Shown one piece after another: positions 42,190-54,565 of a stretch of 64,000 nt of DNA. This DNA comes from Cloeon dipterum. Taxonomy: Eukaryota; Arthropoda; Insecta; Ephemeroptera; Baetidae. Below the pieces are notes generated by a model. The model was not told the origin of the DNA. It did not search any database and worked only from the letters and a program-made list of their open reading frames with translations. How positions within the stretch are numbered: position 1 is the stretch's first letter; every line of letters starts with the position of its first letter. The DNA lies in contig NC_088788.1 of NCBI RefSeq assembly GCF_949628265.1, positions 22,182,335-22,246,334 of the forward strand. The letters are read 5' to 3'. A program made the position numbers and the translations under genes.

Positions 42190-43439
42190 TCACGGATTCA
42201 GCGGAATGTTTGGCCAGTGTTTTGGCTGGTGCCTATCAACAAACTTTTGATAGCTAAGTTGCATAGCAGTCTCCATCCCCAAAATCATAGGAGCAGAATC
42301 AGCCCCATAGAGCTTCTCCATTTCCACTTTCCGCTCTTCCATGATTTCTCTTGGTAATTTAGCTTTACTTGGAACTGAAAATAATGATATAATAATTAGT
42401 AGTGAATATTGAGTAAATCGGAAATTGAGACCTTTAAAATTTAATGTCAAATTTCCAACTTAACTTTATCACAATTTTAATTATTGTTATTTAATTGATA
42501 ATTTTGACGACCTCGATTGTATCTTCTGCCTTTATATTTGCTATTATCAAAAATTGATTTAATAAATTAAAATTAATTACCTTGCTGAGCTATTTCAGCA
42601 GCCTCTTGTTCTCTTTCTGCTTCTCTTTTCTTCTCTACAAAATTAAATCATTGAAATTATTTGTCCAGCGCAATTTTTTCACTAAAACATACTAAGTTCC
42701 ATTTTGTGTTTGGCTGAGATTGCCAAGAACTCCATCATCTCGTCATTCACTTCGAAGGAGAAATCTTCATTTTCCTCCAAAGCTTGTTGATTATTTTCGT
42801 GACAAGTTTCCTCTTTCATCGATTCATTCGACTCTTCCAACTTTTCCTTTCCACTTCCAATGTTTTCTTCCGCCTCCATGTCATCAGGTAACTGATTGTG
42901 AGTTACATCTCCGTCAGTTTTTAGATTCTTTTATAAAGATATTAATTAGTACGTGTTGCAAAATAAACCTAAGGTTATAATAATAAAATTATACATACCA
43001 CAGACTCAGGCAGATTTGATCCAGTCACAGTGAGCAATTGAATTGTGTTGTACAGATGCTGGTTTTCCAACTCTAAAGCAGCACAGCGTGATTTCCAATA
43101 ATTCATGAAATGTTTGTTCTGCCATCCCATGGCATTTTTGTAATTTTCCCAAAAAGATTGGGCTGGATCGGCATGGAGTTGGTCCATCGTTGTATTTTTG
43201 CTAATCGTGGCACAGCTTTGTCGGCTCCAATGATCGATGTGTGAAAAAGCGTGCTTCTGATCTTCCTGTTTGACGTGTTTGTTTTTACTGACTCTTTTTC
43301 CGTTTTTTCCTTTCGTTCCTCTTCTTGATCTCTTTTTCTTCCGGATCCCCCGCGACTTTACATGCGGCAGCTTTTCACATGTGAAACTTGTTTTGACATG
43401 AACAGGCCCTGTGTCGAATTGTTTTGTTGACATTTTCAT
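42190..43439 (-). CDS. Gemin8: Gemin8, SMN complex subunit
   Basis: Four exons on the minus strand: 43439-42999, 42927-42693, 42634-42581 and 42374-42190, joined in frame to give 304 residues. Gemin8 bridges SMN to Gemin6/7 in the complex that loads Sm rings onto spliceosomal snRNAs. Two family blocks are visible. One is an aromatic-rich segment near residues 97-115 ([10 protein letters not shown]...NYW), matching the WxxYxxAMxW block of vertebrate Gemin8. The other is a highly conserved C terminus with [16 protein letters not shown] and [11 protein letters not shown]. The middle is acidic and probably disordered. A basic N-terminal stretch (about residues 33-52, rich in Lys/Arg) makes it longer than the 242-residue human protein. 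All internal borders are GT-AG. The start could also be the second ATG at 43433. Confidence 0.88.
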
Positions 43440-44928
43440 TCAAAAGCAATTCGTCGATGCATTTTCATTGGCCGAGCGAGGAACTGATCCTGCTCGGGAG
43501 ACCATTGTACCAAACGGCGCGAAACTCGGCGTTGAAAAAAGGATAAAATGGTGTGAGAAAGTTAAAAGTGAGAACTGACTAGCACCCATTCAGCTCTCTC
43601 CTGTTTTAAAGTTCTCTTAATTTCTTAAATTTTGCTAAAAAAATTACAGAACGTCAAATCACGTAAAAACTAACCATAGTAACCATTATTAATTTTGTTT
43701 GAAATAATTAAAAATACAAAAAATAAATAATTAATAAAATATGCAACTACGAAATGATAAAATAATTATTGATATTTAATCAGTTTTGAATAAATATATT
43801 TTAACAATTTGCAACTATGATTAAAACATTATGATCTCTCCGGTGCACCTGATCTCTTTGGCATAACGATTGGTCAAATTATACAGATCATTGAGAGATT
43901 GGAGATAATATAAGTGTAGTTAATAAAACAGAAAAATATGACGATTCAATTCGTTTTCTACACCAGTTCTACACCGAGTTGTTCTCATTTTAATATATAA
44001 GGGAAATTCTAATAAAAATATTCAAATTAAAAGTATAAATTGGGAAAAATTACTTGTTGTTAGAAATACACAAAATGCGCAAGATTTAATCAGATATTAT
44101 ACGAGCAGCTTGATCTTTTCAGATTCAAAATTTGTTTGATTGGGGATCGGCAAGTCGGCAGTGTAATACTTTCTCCCATACATCCCTATATCCAAAAGAA
44201 ATAACAAAAAATATCATTTGGGAAAAAAAATCATCAGATAAAATGTATGAATTGTATATTACCTAGATTACACTTATTCAATAAAATAACGAATATCCTG
44301 CTATTTCTAACTTGAAGCAGGTTAGAAACTATGAACTTCAACTTTCGTAAAATTTCTAACAAATCAAGGTTTAAGTTTCTATGGCTGGTTCAAAGCTGGT
44401 CTCATTCTGATAATTATATTAATTTTAATACTTATTACTGTAGCTTTTTCTATATTTATCTATTCATGCCATAACCTGAGTGAAACCAAAATGTGCCAGA
44501 TCTAAAATTGTAACTTCTGAGTGGTCGTAAAGGAAGATATGATGGAAAATCTAATATTCAATTCAGGACTAACAATAAGAGATGTGAGGCTCTCATAGCA
44601 TATAAATTTCTTGATGGAATTAATTTACTCTCTCTAGTTTTTATCTTTATACTGACTGTAGTTGAGTAATTGACATTGTTATATTGAAATGCCAGCTAAA
44701 TCGGCAGAGAATAATGCTTAAACTAGATTTTTTTCTGGAGGCACTTGAGTAATAAATTCATAATCTGATTATGAAATGATAAAAAATTATCAAGCACTCT
44801 TGAGTGGGTATGGATGCATTTTGAATTGCGTATTATAATAACAGCTAAAAAATATTAGTAATATAAATCCAAATATTTATTATATTATACAATCATGCAC
44901 TGGAAAAGCTTAGTAAGTACTAAAGCCA
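43440..44928. other. AT-rich intergenic region between Gemin8 and ZnT6
   Basis: About 1.5 kb of very AT-rich DNA with no supported exon. It should hold the Gemin8 promoter just upstream of 43439 and the ZnT6 3' UTR near 44880. No repeat family was recognised. Confidence 0.6.
44876..44881 (-). terminator. ZnT6 polyadenylation signal
   Basis: A minus-strand AATAAA about 48 bases past the ZnT6 stop codon, a good distance for a short 3' UTR. Confidence 0.55.
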
Positions 44929-46648
44929 TCAGTGCGGTTTGAATGGGAATTTATCAGGGTCAAGGGACGTAACGCCTGAGAAGAGCAAGTTGTTGTTTGG
45001 CTGTGTGGAGTTAAACGGGGACGGGGAAAAGGTCACTTGAGGTGACGAGAACAGTGATGAGGAGGAATGCTGCCAGTCATCCTTGACCACTTGCACTCGG
45101 AGCACTGGCACAAGGGGCGACAGCCTCGCGATCACTTGAGCTAGAACCTTTTGCTCGTCAGCATCTCTTCGCACCCTTACGTGAAGCGAGCCAGCCTGTT
45201 CAATAAGTTCAGTAAATATTAGGGTATGATGCGATTTGCAAAGTCTGACCAGTTTTCCAAACGAAAGTGTCCAGAAGTGTTCATTGCGGAACTCAAGGAC
45301 GCCATCAATGGTTAGTGTTTCTCGTAAGCACTTGTCCAATTGGCCTACTGTATGAGCGGGTGTGGTCTACAACAAATGTTTCTCTTTCAAGCAACACCAT
45401 AAATAGCTATGACATTTTACCTGTAATAAAACTTTGCCACTATAAACGCTCATTGGAAACATGGTGGCACAGGTAACAATTATAATCACAAATGCAGCCA
45501 GGGTGTCCATCATGTGGTAATCCCTATGTTGAAAGCGTTTTTTAATTCAAATTAAATATGTATTGGAGAAACACAAACCTGAATTCTATCAGTAAGTCTG
45601 TCAAAAGTATGGAAAGAAATCCTGCTAGGGAAACAAGCAGCATTGGATTGATCCTTGGGAGGAGAAGAGACCTCAGAGGAGGCATTGCTGAGCACAAAAT
45701 GTGGCTGAGGTCAGACACGTGGTCCTGCAGCCAACTGGAAGAGGCAGCACTCATCACATACTCCAGGGCAGGGTTATGGTTTCCGTAGAGCACCAACAAA
45801 TGACTGACAAATGCAAAGCCACCACCAAACAGTAGGCGGCCCCTGAAATGAAAACAACATCTCTATAGTAATGAACATCAAATGTCTAGTTAATTCTGTT
45901 ACGTGTGAATGTAAGGTTGATCCAAAAGTCGTTCTACGCTCTCCTTGGTCACAATGAGAGCCCCCAACTGCGCTAGGACAGTGCTGGTAAACACAGCGAG
46001 TACTTCAAATCTCTCGTAACCAAGTGTGTAAAAATGGCTGGTTCCTTTTGTTGAAACCCACTGTGAGAGGAGGCTTGTGCACAGACTCACAAAATTGAAC
46101 CATATTGTATAGCTGTAAGCCTCTAGTGCTGTGCGAATAATACGATATGTATAATTGAGTGCTTTTGCTGTTTCAATGATAATTACCTATGCTATTCGTG
46201 CTATCACACCAAGAATATATTAGTCCACTGCACAGCAGATTTGCAGCTATTAACACCACAACTCGCCTTGACTGACTCTGTGTTAACAAGGAGCCGATCT
46301 CTTTGCTGATGTTCTGCCAAAAAGAACCATATTGGCGCTGCCGGGAAAGAAAAAACATATTGTAATTTCCTGTTGAGTGGTGTGGATCAGTTAATAAAAA
46401 ATAATAGTCCCACGTATGTACCTGAATAAAACTGGAATCCACTGGGGTGCCTGAAAAAAGGATCGGAAAGTTCAATAGTTAATGCATGAAATGTAGTGTT
46501 CTTTATGCATGCATGGGAATTTTATTAAAATAATTGTACCAAGCTCAATCTCTGTTTGGACATGCTCGTGATGATGGTGGCTGTGGCCATGGTGATGAGA
46601 ATGTCCATTTTCTTTGCCGTGCGAATCGGTATGCTGATGAGAGTGCAT
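44929..46648 (-). CDS. Slc30a6: Zinc transporter 6 (SLC30A6/ZnT6-like)
   Basis: Eight exons on the minus strand: 46648-46540, 46450-46422 (29 bases), 46337-46187, 46128-45903, 45842-45579, 45523-45421, 45366-45250 and 45195-44929. They join in frame to 421 residues. This cation diffusion facilitator is the ZnT6 type, known in animals as the non-transporting partner of ZnT5 in the early secretory pathway, where the pair supplies zinc to enzymes such as alkaline phosphatases. ZnT6 signatures are clear: WCDSTNSIALEAY, GYERFEVLAVFTSTVLAQLGAL, SSSWLQDHVSDLS and the cytosolic RNEHFWTLSFG. The membrane His/Asp metal-site pairs of active ZnTs are replaced (WFNFVSL in helix 2, LLVSLAG in helix 5), as in other ZnT6 proteins. 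The N terminus has 14 His in the first 29 residues, which I do not recall in human ZnT6. Confidence 0.92.
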
Positions 46649-47216
46649 AATTGCTGGGCACTTTTTTGCCCTCGATTAGCCCACTCTACATTGCAGCATA
46701 ATCACGATAATGCAACAAAATTCGCTGAAACAAATTATTTCGATTTGTCAACAAAAATCCGGATGATCTGTCAAACAGATGGCAGCACGTTTTAAATGAT
46801 GAGTGGAATAAACAAGTGATGTTACGCTTGAAAGTTCATAAAAGGAAGTACTTAAGAAAAGGTAGGAAAATAGAGCAGAATATACAAATGTTTGCAAATT
46901 CAGTTAACAGTTTGTCATTTTTATTTCCAGTAGTTAATATTATATTTTTTATTTAATCGCGTAACTGTCAACTGGCCACATTGTGCCAATCTCCTTTCAT
47001 CACGCCAAAAAGGACGACACCCACCAGCTGGCCGGCACCAGGCTGGCAGCAAAAAACACGAACACAGCACTTTCTAGCGCGAGCGGAGCAGAGCTGAGTT
47101 AAAATTCAAATCCATAGAAACAAGGAGCGAGTCGCGAGATTCAACATTATCTCTGTTCCGAACAAAAAAGGAAGGGCCGCAACTTCTTCCTTATCAGTCT
47201 AAATCAAGTGCAAGGA
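46649..47216. promoter_or_regulatory. Divergent promoter region of ZnT6 and Prdx5
   Basis: Only 568 bases separate the start codons of ZnT6 (minus) and peroxiredoxin 5 (plus), so both promoters and 5' UTRs must lie here. No TATA box was assigned. The stretch becomes GC-richer from about 47000 toward the Prdx5 start. Confidence 0.6.
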
Positions 47217-48491
47217 ATGCTAGCCAGTATTCGTTTACCCTTGAACACGATCAAAGGCTGTTTCCGTGCCATCAATCCTCGTTTATTGCACTCAACCTCT
47301 ATCCTCGAAATGCCCATCAGCGTAAGCATGATTATATAATTTAATTTTCATCCAGTTAAGGAAAAAGTATTAAAATTAAAATCATAATTTTCCTCAGGTT
47401 GGAGACAAAGTTCCCAGTGTGGATCTATATGAAGCCTCTCCTGCAAATAAAGTGAACATTGCAGAACTGTGCGCGAAGAAGAAAGTCATTATCTTTGCGG
47501 TTCCAGGAGCCTTCACACCCGGCTGCTCCAAGGTCACTTAAACGATACATTTTGTCATTGGTACAACCGCTTGGGGACCAGCTTAAATAGCGCTTCGCTT
47601 ACACAGCTTCCGTCACGTAGCTCACTGTTTACATCCTCTTGCAGGAGATCAATATGATTTGAAAGAATTTAACAAACATTTATTTAACAACTATTGCTTA
47701 TGAACAGATAAATTTTGTGTTTATAAATTTACATTCATTTGAATACGATTTTTAATCTATTATTTCATTTTTAACACTTTAATGTGATTAATTATTTTAA
47801 ATAACTTTTGATTAGTATATTTATTTTTAAATTATTACAAGTCTAGCCAACTCCTATTGGAGTTTTCCTCCTGTGCTACTGTGGTAGTACGTGCTCGGCA
47901 GCAAATGTAGAAAAGTATCTCTTTATTTTGATGGTCAAAAACTTGTTAAGAATGATGTAATTAGTAACTCAGTTAAAAATCGTAAACTCCAAAATTAGGT
48001 AAACGTTTTTTGTTTTTAAAGAAATTCAGAAAATTTATTTGTAAACAAACAATACCAGTCCACAGAAAACCTTTTAATAGTTGAAATTTTAATAAGTTGC
48101 ATTTTTTCAGACTCATCTGCCCAGCTATGTTTCCAACGCAGACAATTTGAAGGGAAAGGGTGTTGATGAAATCGTTTGTGTTGCTGTAAATGATCCATTT
48201 GTCATGGAGGCCTGGGGAGTGGCTCAGAATGCCAAGGGAAAGGTCAGTAATTTACAAATAATGGTCCCGTTAGTTTGGTTTAATAATTTTTAATTATAGA
48301 TCCGTATGCTTGCCGACACAAAAGCCGAATTCACCAAGGCTGTTGAGCTGGATATGGACATCGCACCCCTTGGTGGAGTCAGGTCAAAGCGCTACAGCAT
48401 GGTGGTTGAAAACGGCACAGTCCAGTCGATCAATGTTGAGCCTGATGGCACTGGTCTATCATGTTCCTTGGCCGACAGAATTGGCGTTTGA
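47217..48491 (+). CDS. Prx5: Peroxiredoxin 5, mitochondrial
   Basis: Four exons (47217-47321, 47398-47532, 48111-48242, 48300-48491) join in frame to 187 residues. Peroxiredoxin 5 is an atypical 2-Cys thioredoxin-dependent peroxidase that reduces hydrogen peroxide, alkyl hydroperoxides and peroxynitrite. The peroxidatic cysteine lies in [12 protein letters not shown] (Cys78), and the resolving cysteine in [11 protein letters not shown] (Cys179). The VNDPF(V)M.AWG and [10 protein letters not shown] blocks are also present. The first 30 or so residues are rich in Arg, Leu and Ser with no acidic residue until after the cleavable-looking segment, fitting a mitochondrial presequence. A second in-frame Met (residue 32) before PISVGDKVP could start a cytosolic form. 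The C terminus has no SKL-type peroxisomal signal. Confidence 0.95.
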
Positions 48492-50102
48492 AGAATTTGT
48501 TGCTAGCATTCATCGAGCGATTTTGCAGCTATTTGAGACACCTCAGGGCAAAAACAAATCTCATCAAATTTATTAGGTTTTTTCTAGAAGGGTTGTAATC
48601 AAAAGATTAAAAAAACGGCTGTTGTAAAAAGGGAAATTTATTTAGGTTGTTAATATAGATTAAATCAGAAATAATTGAGTTAACACGCAAATAACAAACT
48701 TCACAAATAACCTCAAGTTTGTTTACTTTATGAAAAATACCCTTCGTCAACAAGGTGAACAGCATAATTTAAAGGAGGTATTCATCATGAAGCATATTTC
48801 AGGTGTTTATGTGCCAAAGATAGTGAATTGCGATACTGCATATCGATTGACACAGTCATCAGTTAGCTAATTACATCAATCATTACCAAAATAATGATAA
48901 GTTTTACCTCTTTAAGAGTTTGCAATCAAACTCATAATTGGTCTACCATAGTACAGTTTAAATACTCGCAAACATCAAATATAGCTGGTGTTGTGATCTT
49001 TTCCAATTTCCTAATTTTCGCATTCTTTTTCACAAGCACAACATCAATTCTATTCTTAACGAACCGCTTCCGTCTATGAATGGACAAATTCAAGTAAAAA
49101 CTCTTTGCAATAAAACAGAATTCGAGTTGTTTAATAAATTGGTATTTTACAAAAATGAAAACAAATTAGAAATTAAAATCTGATGCCCATGTTCAGGAAA
49201 CCTTATAATTTAACTGTGAAATGGCGAGGAGCTCAATGATTAACAATTTTGCTATGCAATTGGCATTTTACATGGATATCTGATTTAAAAAGTGCCTTTT
49301 GTAATCAACCACAGCTTCTTCAAAGTGTCGAGTTCATCTCAAAGAGATGAATCATGAATAAAGTACAGGCACTTTTTAATCAGAAGTGTACAATAACCTT
49401 TGAACTTTTTTATCACTGCACAAGGGAAGGTTACATTGTAATTTTTACATTTCTTCATTTGGCAATACGGAAACTTAAACAAGCATTATTTTGACCTGAA
49501 TGTTGATATATTCACCTGCATCTTGGGCAAATTAATAGTCCTGAAAGACTTGGTAAAGAACTGAGAAGGTGATTTATATATTTTACACAATATTTACAAT
49601 GTAGAGGTAATGCTGCTCAGTAATGAATATACAATTTTGATTTTTTTCAGGGAGATTCTTTGAAAACGAAAGCAACATAGACATCAAAACAAAATCGGAT
49701 GTTCGCAAATATTTTTTTTGTGTGATGCGAGTATGCAACTAAAACTATTGGCTTTATCCAACCATAATTCGGTAAAAGGCCTTTGATGAAATCATTATTC
49801 GTAATTCAGTCTTTTTGTCCGTAGCTCATGTGTACTCAGACGAAATTAAACACTGCTGCAACCAAGATAGTTTTTGATCACTATATTAGTCGTCACTCTC
49901 TGGTGAAGACGCAGTGAGCAGAAATTCTTGACATCATACTTCTTTGTTATTGCAGACCAGCAAAACCTCAAAAATACTAATTGATATATTTAACAGCTTG
50001 GTATATGCGAATCCATGACGAATTGGCTGCTAAGACTTCCTTAGCTGGTTAAGACAGCAAACATTTCCCAAAGTTTGCAGCTTCATCGTCTCCAACACTC
50101 AG
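48492..50102. other. Convergent 3' region between Prdx5 and WDR26
   Basis: About 1.6 kb of AT-rich DNA holding the 3' UTRs of two converging genes. A possible ATTAAA signal lies near 48607 for Prdx5. No coding exon or RNA gene was recognised. Confidence 0.5.
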
Positions 50103-53100
50103 CTACGAGATCATCTCATGCCAAGCCCCACTACTCCCATTGGATGATGAACTGTCTTCAGTCAGACCTAGAGAACATGAAATTGCCTTAAAGGGTTGGG
50201 TGCTAAGAAAGATTTTCCTACTTGGTTTACTTTTGGTGCGACGGTACTTTTGAGATGGGCCCCATATTCTGACAGAATTATCATCAGACACAGAGGCAAG
50301 CATTTCATGGTAAACAGGATTCCATGAGACACAGTTGACAGTCCGAGTGTGACCCTCCAAGGTGGCGATTGGGATTTCTTGTTTGATGTGCCATATGTAC
50401 ACTTTATTGTCTGTAAAATTGATAATAATGATAAACATGTATGATACATTTAATTTTTTGATGCGTTCATCGCTAAGACACTTGGGACATTTTATTGGAG
50501 ACTGTAACCTCTGCACCGCTATATCTTAGCTAGCGAGAAGAATTCCAGATGTGCCTCCACAGAAAAGAAATGTAATATTAATGAGGACCTCATCTTACTT
50601 ACTACTCACGAACTTCAAAGATTTTAAGTTAGTTACTTTGGTTTTATCAATTCTTTAAATAATGGAGGGTTGGGCTTATTCAAATAATTAGAGAAAAGCT
50701 CATTTGTAAAAGCAAAGAAAGTACATTGTAGCAGTAACATAACACATGAAAAGGTGATTTGATTTTCATTTTATAGTTAAATAGCACGACATCAAATCAA
50801 AGAGGAAAAAATGCATCGTTAAAAGTAATATTTACCTTCGCTTCCACTGGAAACAAACTCCTCATTAACACCCCCAAAGCAGCTATGGATGGTGAAGTGT
50901 CCCTGAGTGACGCCTTGAAACTTTCGCACAAGGCATCGATCTTGGATGTCCCACAGGTGGACGCCCTGAGTGGCAACATTGAGTAAGGCTAAGCGATCGG
51001 CTTTGTTGACTGTAAAAGCCATAACTGGATGGTCCTCTTGGATTCTGCTAGTTTAAAAATAGTTATTATAGCCTGGTATTGCAGTCACCACTGCATTCCA
51101 ACAACAGATACATACACATTAGAATCTTGCGGGAATTCAAAACAGTAATTTCGAATCCGATGATGAGTATCAGCAGCCAAGATAGATTTTCCATCGTTGC
51201 GGCACCACAGGCAGTTGACACGGACACCATCCCAAGAATCCACAACAGTGCCCTCTAGATCCTGATAAAAAACAAAAGATCGTGAAAAAATCACTTCTTC
51301 CTTAATGCGATCAAGCACATACACATTGGTAAAATTGGCCTCGGGTCCCCCCTGTCACAAACTTCTTTCCATCTTTGTGCCAAGAGCAGGAGGTGAGTGA
51401 GTCCTCAGTGTTGTTTGTCACTTTGCAGAGAATGTCACCAGTGTCCACATTCCACACCCACACTTCAGGACAATCCTCTGGGCCGCACGCAATGAGATAC
51501 GATCCGTCTGGACTCCACGACAGGTAAGCTACACCATACGAGTGTCCGTCAAGAGTTTTTTTGACACTGCATGTCAACGTTTCCTGCAAACATCGACAGT
51601 GAAAAGCTGAACAACATGCGAAGATTTCAACCTACAGGATCAACATCCCAAATGATGACAGTATTGTCTTTTGAGCCAGTTGCAAGTTTCAGACCATCTG
51701 GGGAAAAGCGGCAGAACCACACCTCGTCGCAGTGATCATTGAGAACTTGGACTGTTTCGCACGGAAACTCATCCCTAAAATATTGCAAACAAGAGTTAAA
51801 TAGCATAGAGCCTGCAGTTTCACAGATGTATTAAAATTTCTACTATAAATATTTTCGGGGAAGAGTAATAATTAATACTACACACTTTGAGCAGAGATGG
51901 TCAACAAGGAGGGAAACATCAATCAGTCCATCTTCACACTGAGAGTTGTGATAAGGGCAGCGGGTTTTCTGCAGCTCAACCGCCTGGCACAGCAGAGAAT
52001 ACAACCTGGAAGGATTTGACGTGAATATAAAGATCTATGCACTTCAGCATCAAAAAGAAGAACCTTTTGGGTGGGAGCATGATTGTTGGTGGCAAGTAGT
52101 GCTGCAGCTTCTCCATTAGAATTGTGCGCGATTCAAGGCCTTTGCCTTTCCAATCAGCTCGGGCCCGCAACTCGTCTTGCCCGCTGCACATCATAAAGCT
52201 GCAAAAGAGGGCGAAACAAAGCTTAAAATGGTTGGGGCGCCAAGAAGAATCATTACCTGCTGAGAGTGTGAACTCTAGCTGTGTTATGTTGGAGTGGTGT
52301 TAACTCGTGACGCAAAACCTGCAGAGCGTCCATAACCGAGCCATCTTCCAGATGCTCCAGATATTTCTGCTCCATTATGAGAAATCTCATTTCCTAAACA
52401 TTTTCTTGAGAAATGCTTTCAATAGTATATATCAACTGTTGCTTACCACAAGGCTTTGCGTTGAATTCTCCAGCAGTCCTTTTAATTCCAGGAGGTCATT
52501 GTCCGCCTGAAGTGGGAGATAAGAAAATAATAATTTGAGCCCTGTGACAATGACATGGTAGTTAATACATACATTACAAATGTCTAAGATCTACAACTAG
52601 TAGGATGTAAATGTTTCAATACACACAATTTTAATGTAAGTGGTTTTCAGCCAACTAATTTGAGAGGGTTAGAAGTAAAAATTTTGGTTTTTATTGCTTT
52701 AAAATTGATCAAACAATCAAGAATCGCATTGATTTATTAAAGCAAAATATTGAGTTAATAGTCGTAGATTAGTATTTAAAAAAATAACTTATTTTCCTCT
52801 TCCAATTTCCGCATTAATTTACCTTGTTCCAGTCTCCATCCATAACATGCTGGCGAAATTTTGCAGCAGTTGGATGGTCCAATCTGCAGCCAGACTCCTG
52901 CATCAGCATGTCTGCAGTGCGGCTGAAAATAAAAATGAGTTCATTCAGACTTGGGGTTACACAAGGCAAGGTAAATTATATCACGTCGCAATTTCAGCTT
53001 TAAATTTCCACTCTACCTCAAGCAGGCACAGCGAGTCATATTAATACTTCAGTGGCTGCGTCGACTACTCGATTAATGCTCTCTGGGCCAGTAAAATTAC

Positions 53101-54565
53101 GCTTGGGACCATTTTACAAAATTGGTGCGTTTCCAAGTAATAATGCGGCGAGAAAATTCTGTTCAAAGTAATGCAAGCACAAAATTTGTTCAACACATAG
53201 AAGTATTAAGGGAGAATTATTCCAAATATCATCTCAGAAAAAAGGAAAACCATTGATGACTCAAACTTATCAATTTCTAAAGTATAGCTGATAATAATCA
53301 TTGAGTTAATTAAATAAATCACAAAATTGATAAAAAAATTATGTTCTGGTCAAGTCTTTTCAAGCTAGGAAAAATACTTGATTGCGAAGAATAATTTACT
53401 TCACGTCATTGAGGTCTTTATAGGGGAAATATTAGAAAAACAAATAAAAACAAAAGCAAAGCTTACTTACGATTTAAGGTACACAAATTTATACTCATGT
53501 AATTTTTTTATGTACACCAACGGTGTCACAACGATAAGTTTTAATTTGTAATATAATACTGGTTTCTAAACGTTTCATAAAAACGTCAATCAATTTTTAA
53601 ATTGAGAAATGTGTAGTATTACATTTCAAGCTAGATGAATCATATCTTAAAAATGCTGTTTTACTGAGCTGGTACGTTATGGGACATCGAAGAAATCAAT
53701 ATTTGAAGCATTTACTATTTTATTGGGTTAAAAGTCGTATAAACTATGCGCAAAATTTGAAAATGGCACAAGTGTTTCTATCGCGTTTTTTTCAGTGATG
53801 CGTCAGACCGAGCGAACGGACAATGAATTTCCTGGTAAGCAACCCACTAAATTTTCCCTTTGCAGCCACATAAGGTTTGAGAGAGGCCAAAGGCGATCAT
53901 GCATGTGACATGCGAGCACTTTTATTGATTTTCTTAAACAAGAAAATCAGCTGTAGTAGAGCCATTTAAATTGGGAGAGTTGTTGCTATGCTGACACACA
54001 GCGGAAAGCCTGCTGCGTACTTTGACAAGTACGCGTGAGATTGCATTGCGGGCATGTGAGTGTGTGAGCACGCTAGAAAGTTTCACAACCGAGAACAAAT
54101 AAATGAAATGCAGTCCAATCACGCAGCAAAACAGGCGTTGGACTGTGGCCAGGCAATCTGCGCGTAAAATTATAGTTAATTTAATCGCATGCGCCCGCTG
54201 CCGATTTCGGGGTCAATGCCTTGGGCGAAATTGGACGGGGGTGCCAACTAGCGCGTCCGGGGGTGGGCCGCTAGGGGACCCTTGGGTCGGTGGCATTCAG
54301 CACAAATTGCAAAATGGTGTGCAAGTGGAACGTACTTGAGGCCAATGGTCCGAAGGTGTTGACCTATGAGGCGCACAATGTCGTGGTTGGTCCTGTCCAT
54401 TATCTTGGGCGAGCTCAAGTCGCCGTTGGAGGCGCCGTCGCCATTGGTCATGCCACCGAAGCTGCTCGAGCCGTTCTGCAGACCACTACTCGAGGGTTCG
54501 CCAGCGCCGTTCGCAGTGGCCGAGACTCCATTCTGCTCCACAGTGCCATTTGCTGCCTGCTGCAT
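50103..54565 (-). CDS. Wdr26: WD repeat protein 26, CTLH/GID E3 ligase subunit
   Basis: Eleven minus-strand exons: 54565-54336, 52922-52823, 52506-52447, 52393-52257, 52198-52064, 52005-51886, 51774-51636, 51583-51323, 51261-51116, 51044-50836 and 50410-50103. The frame is continuous for 614 residues. WDR26 is the Gid7-like scaffold and substrate-recruiting subunit of the CTLH ubiquitin ligase. A low-complexity Asn/Gly/Ser N terminus (1-57) precedes a LisH motif (about 60-92, [17 protein letters not shown]) and a CTLH segment (about 92-150, GDWNKADNDL). The WD40 propeller starts near residue 263 ([18 protein letters not shown]) and ends with [19 protein letters not shown]...VRIWGP. The start is the first in-frame ATG; the open frame runs further up to a GTG but has no other ATG. 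The last exon may hide a 54-base intron (50221-50168), which would give 596 residues. Confidence 0.94.
52923..54335 (-). other. WDR26 intron 1
   Basis: The longest WDR26 intron, about 1.4 kb. The donor is GTACGT after a phase-2 codon and the acceptor is TTTCAG. No nested gene was recognised. Confidence 0.8.
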
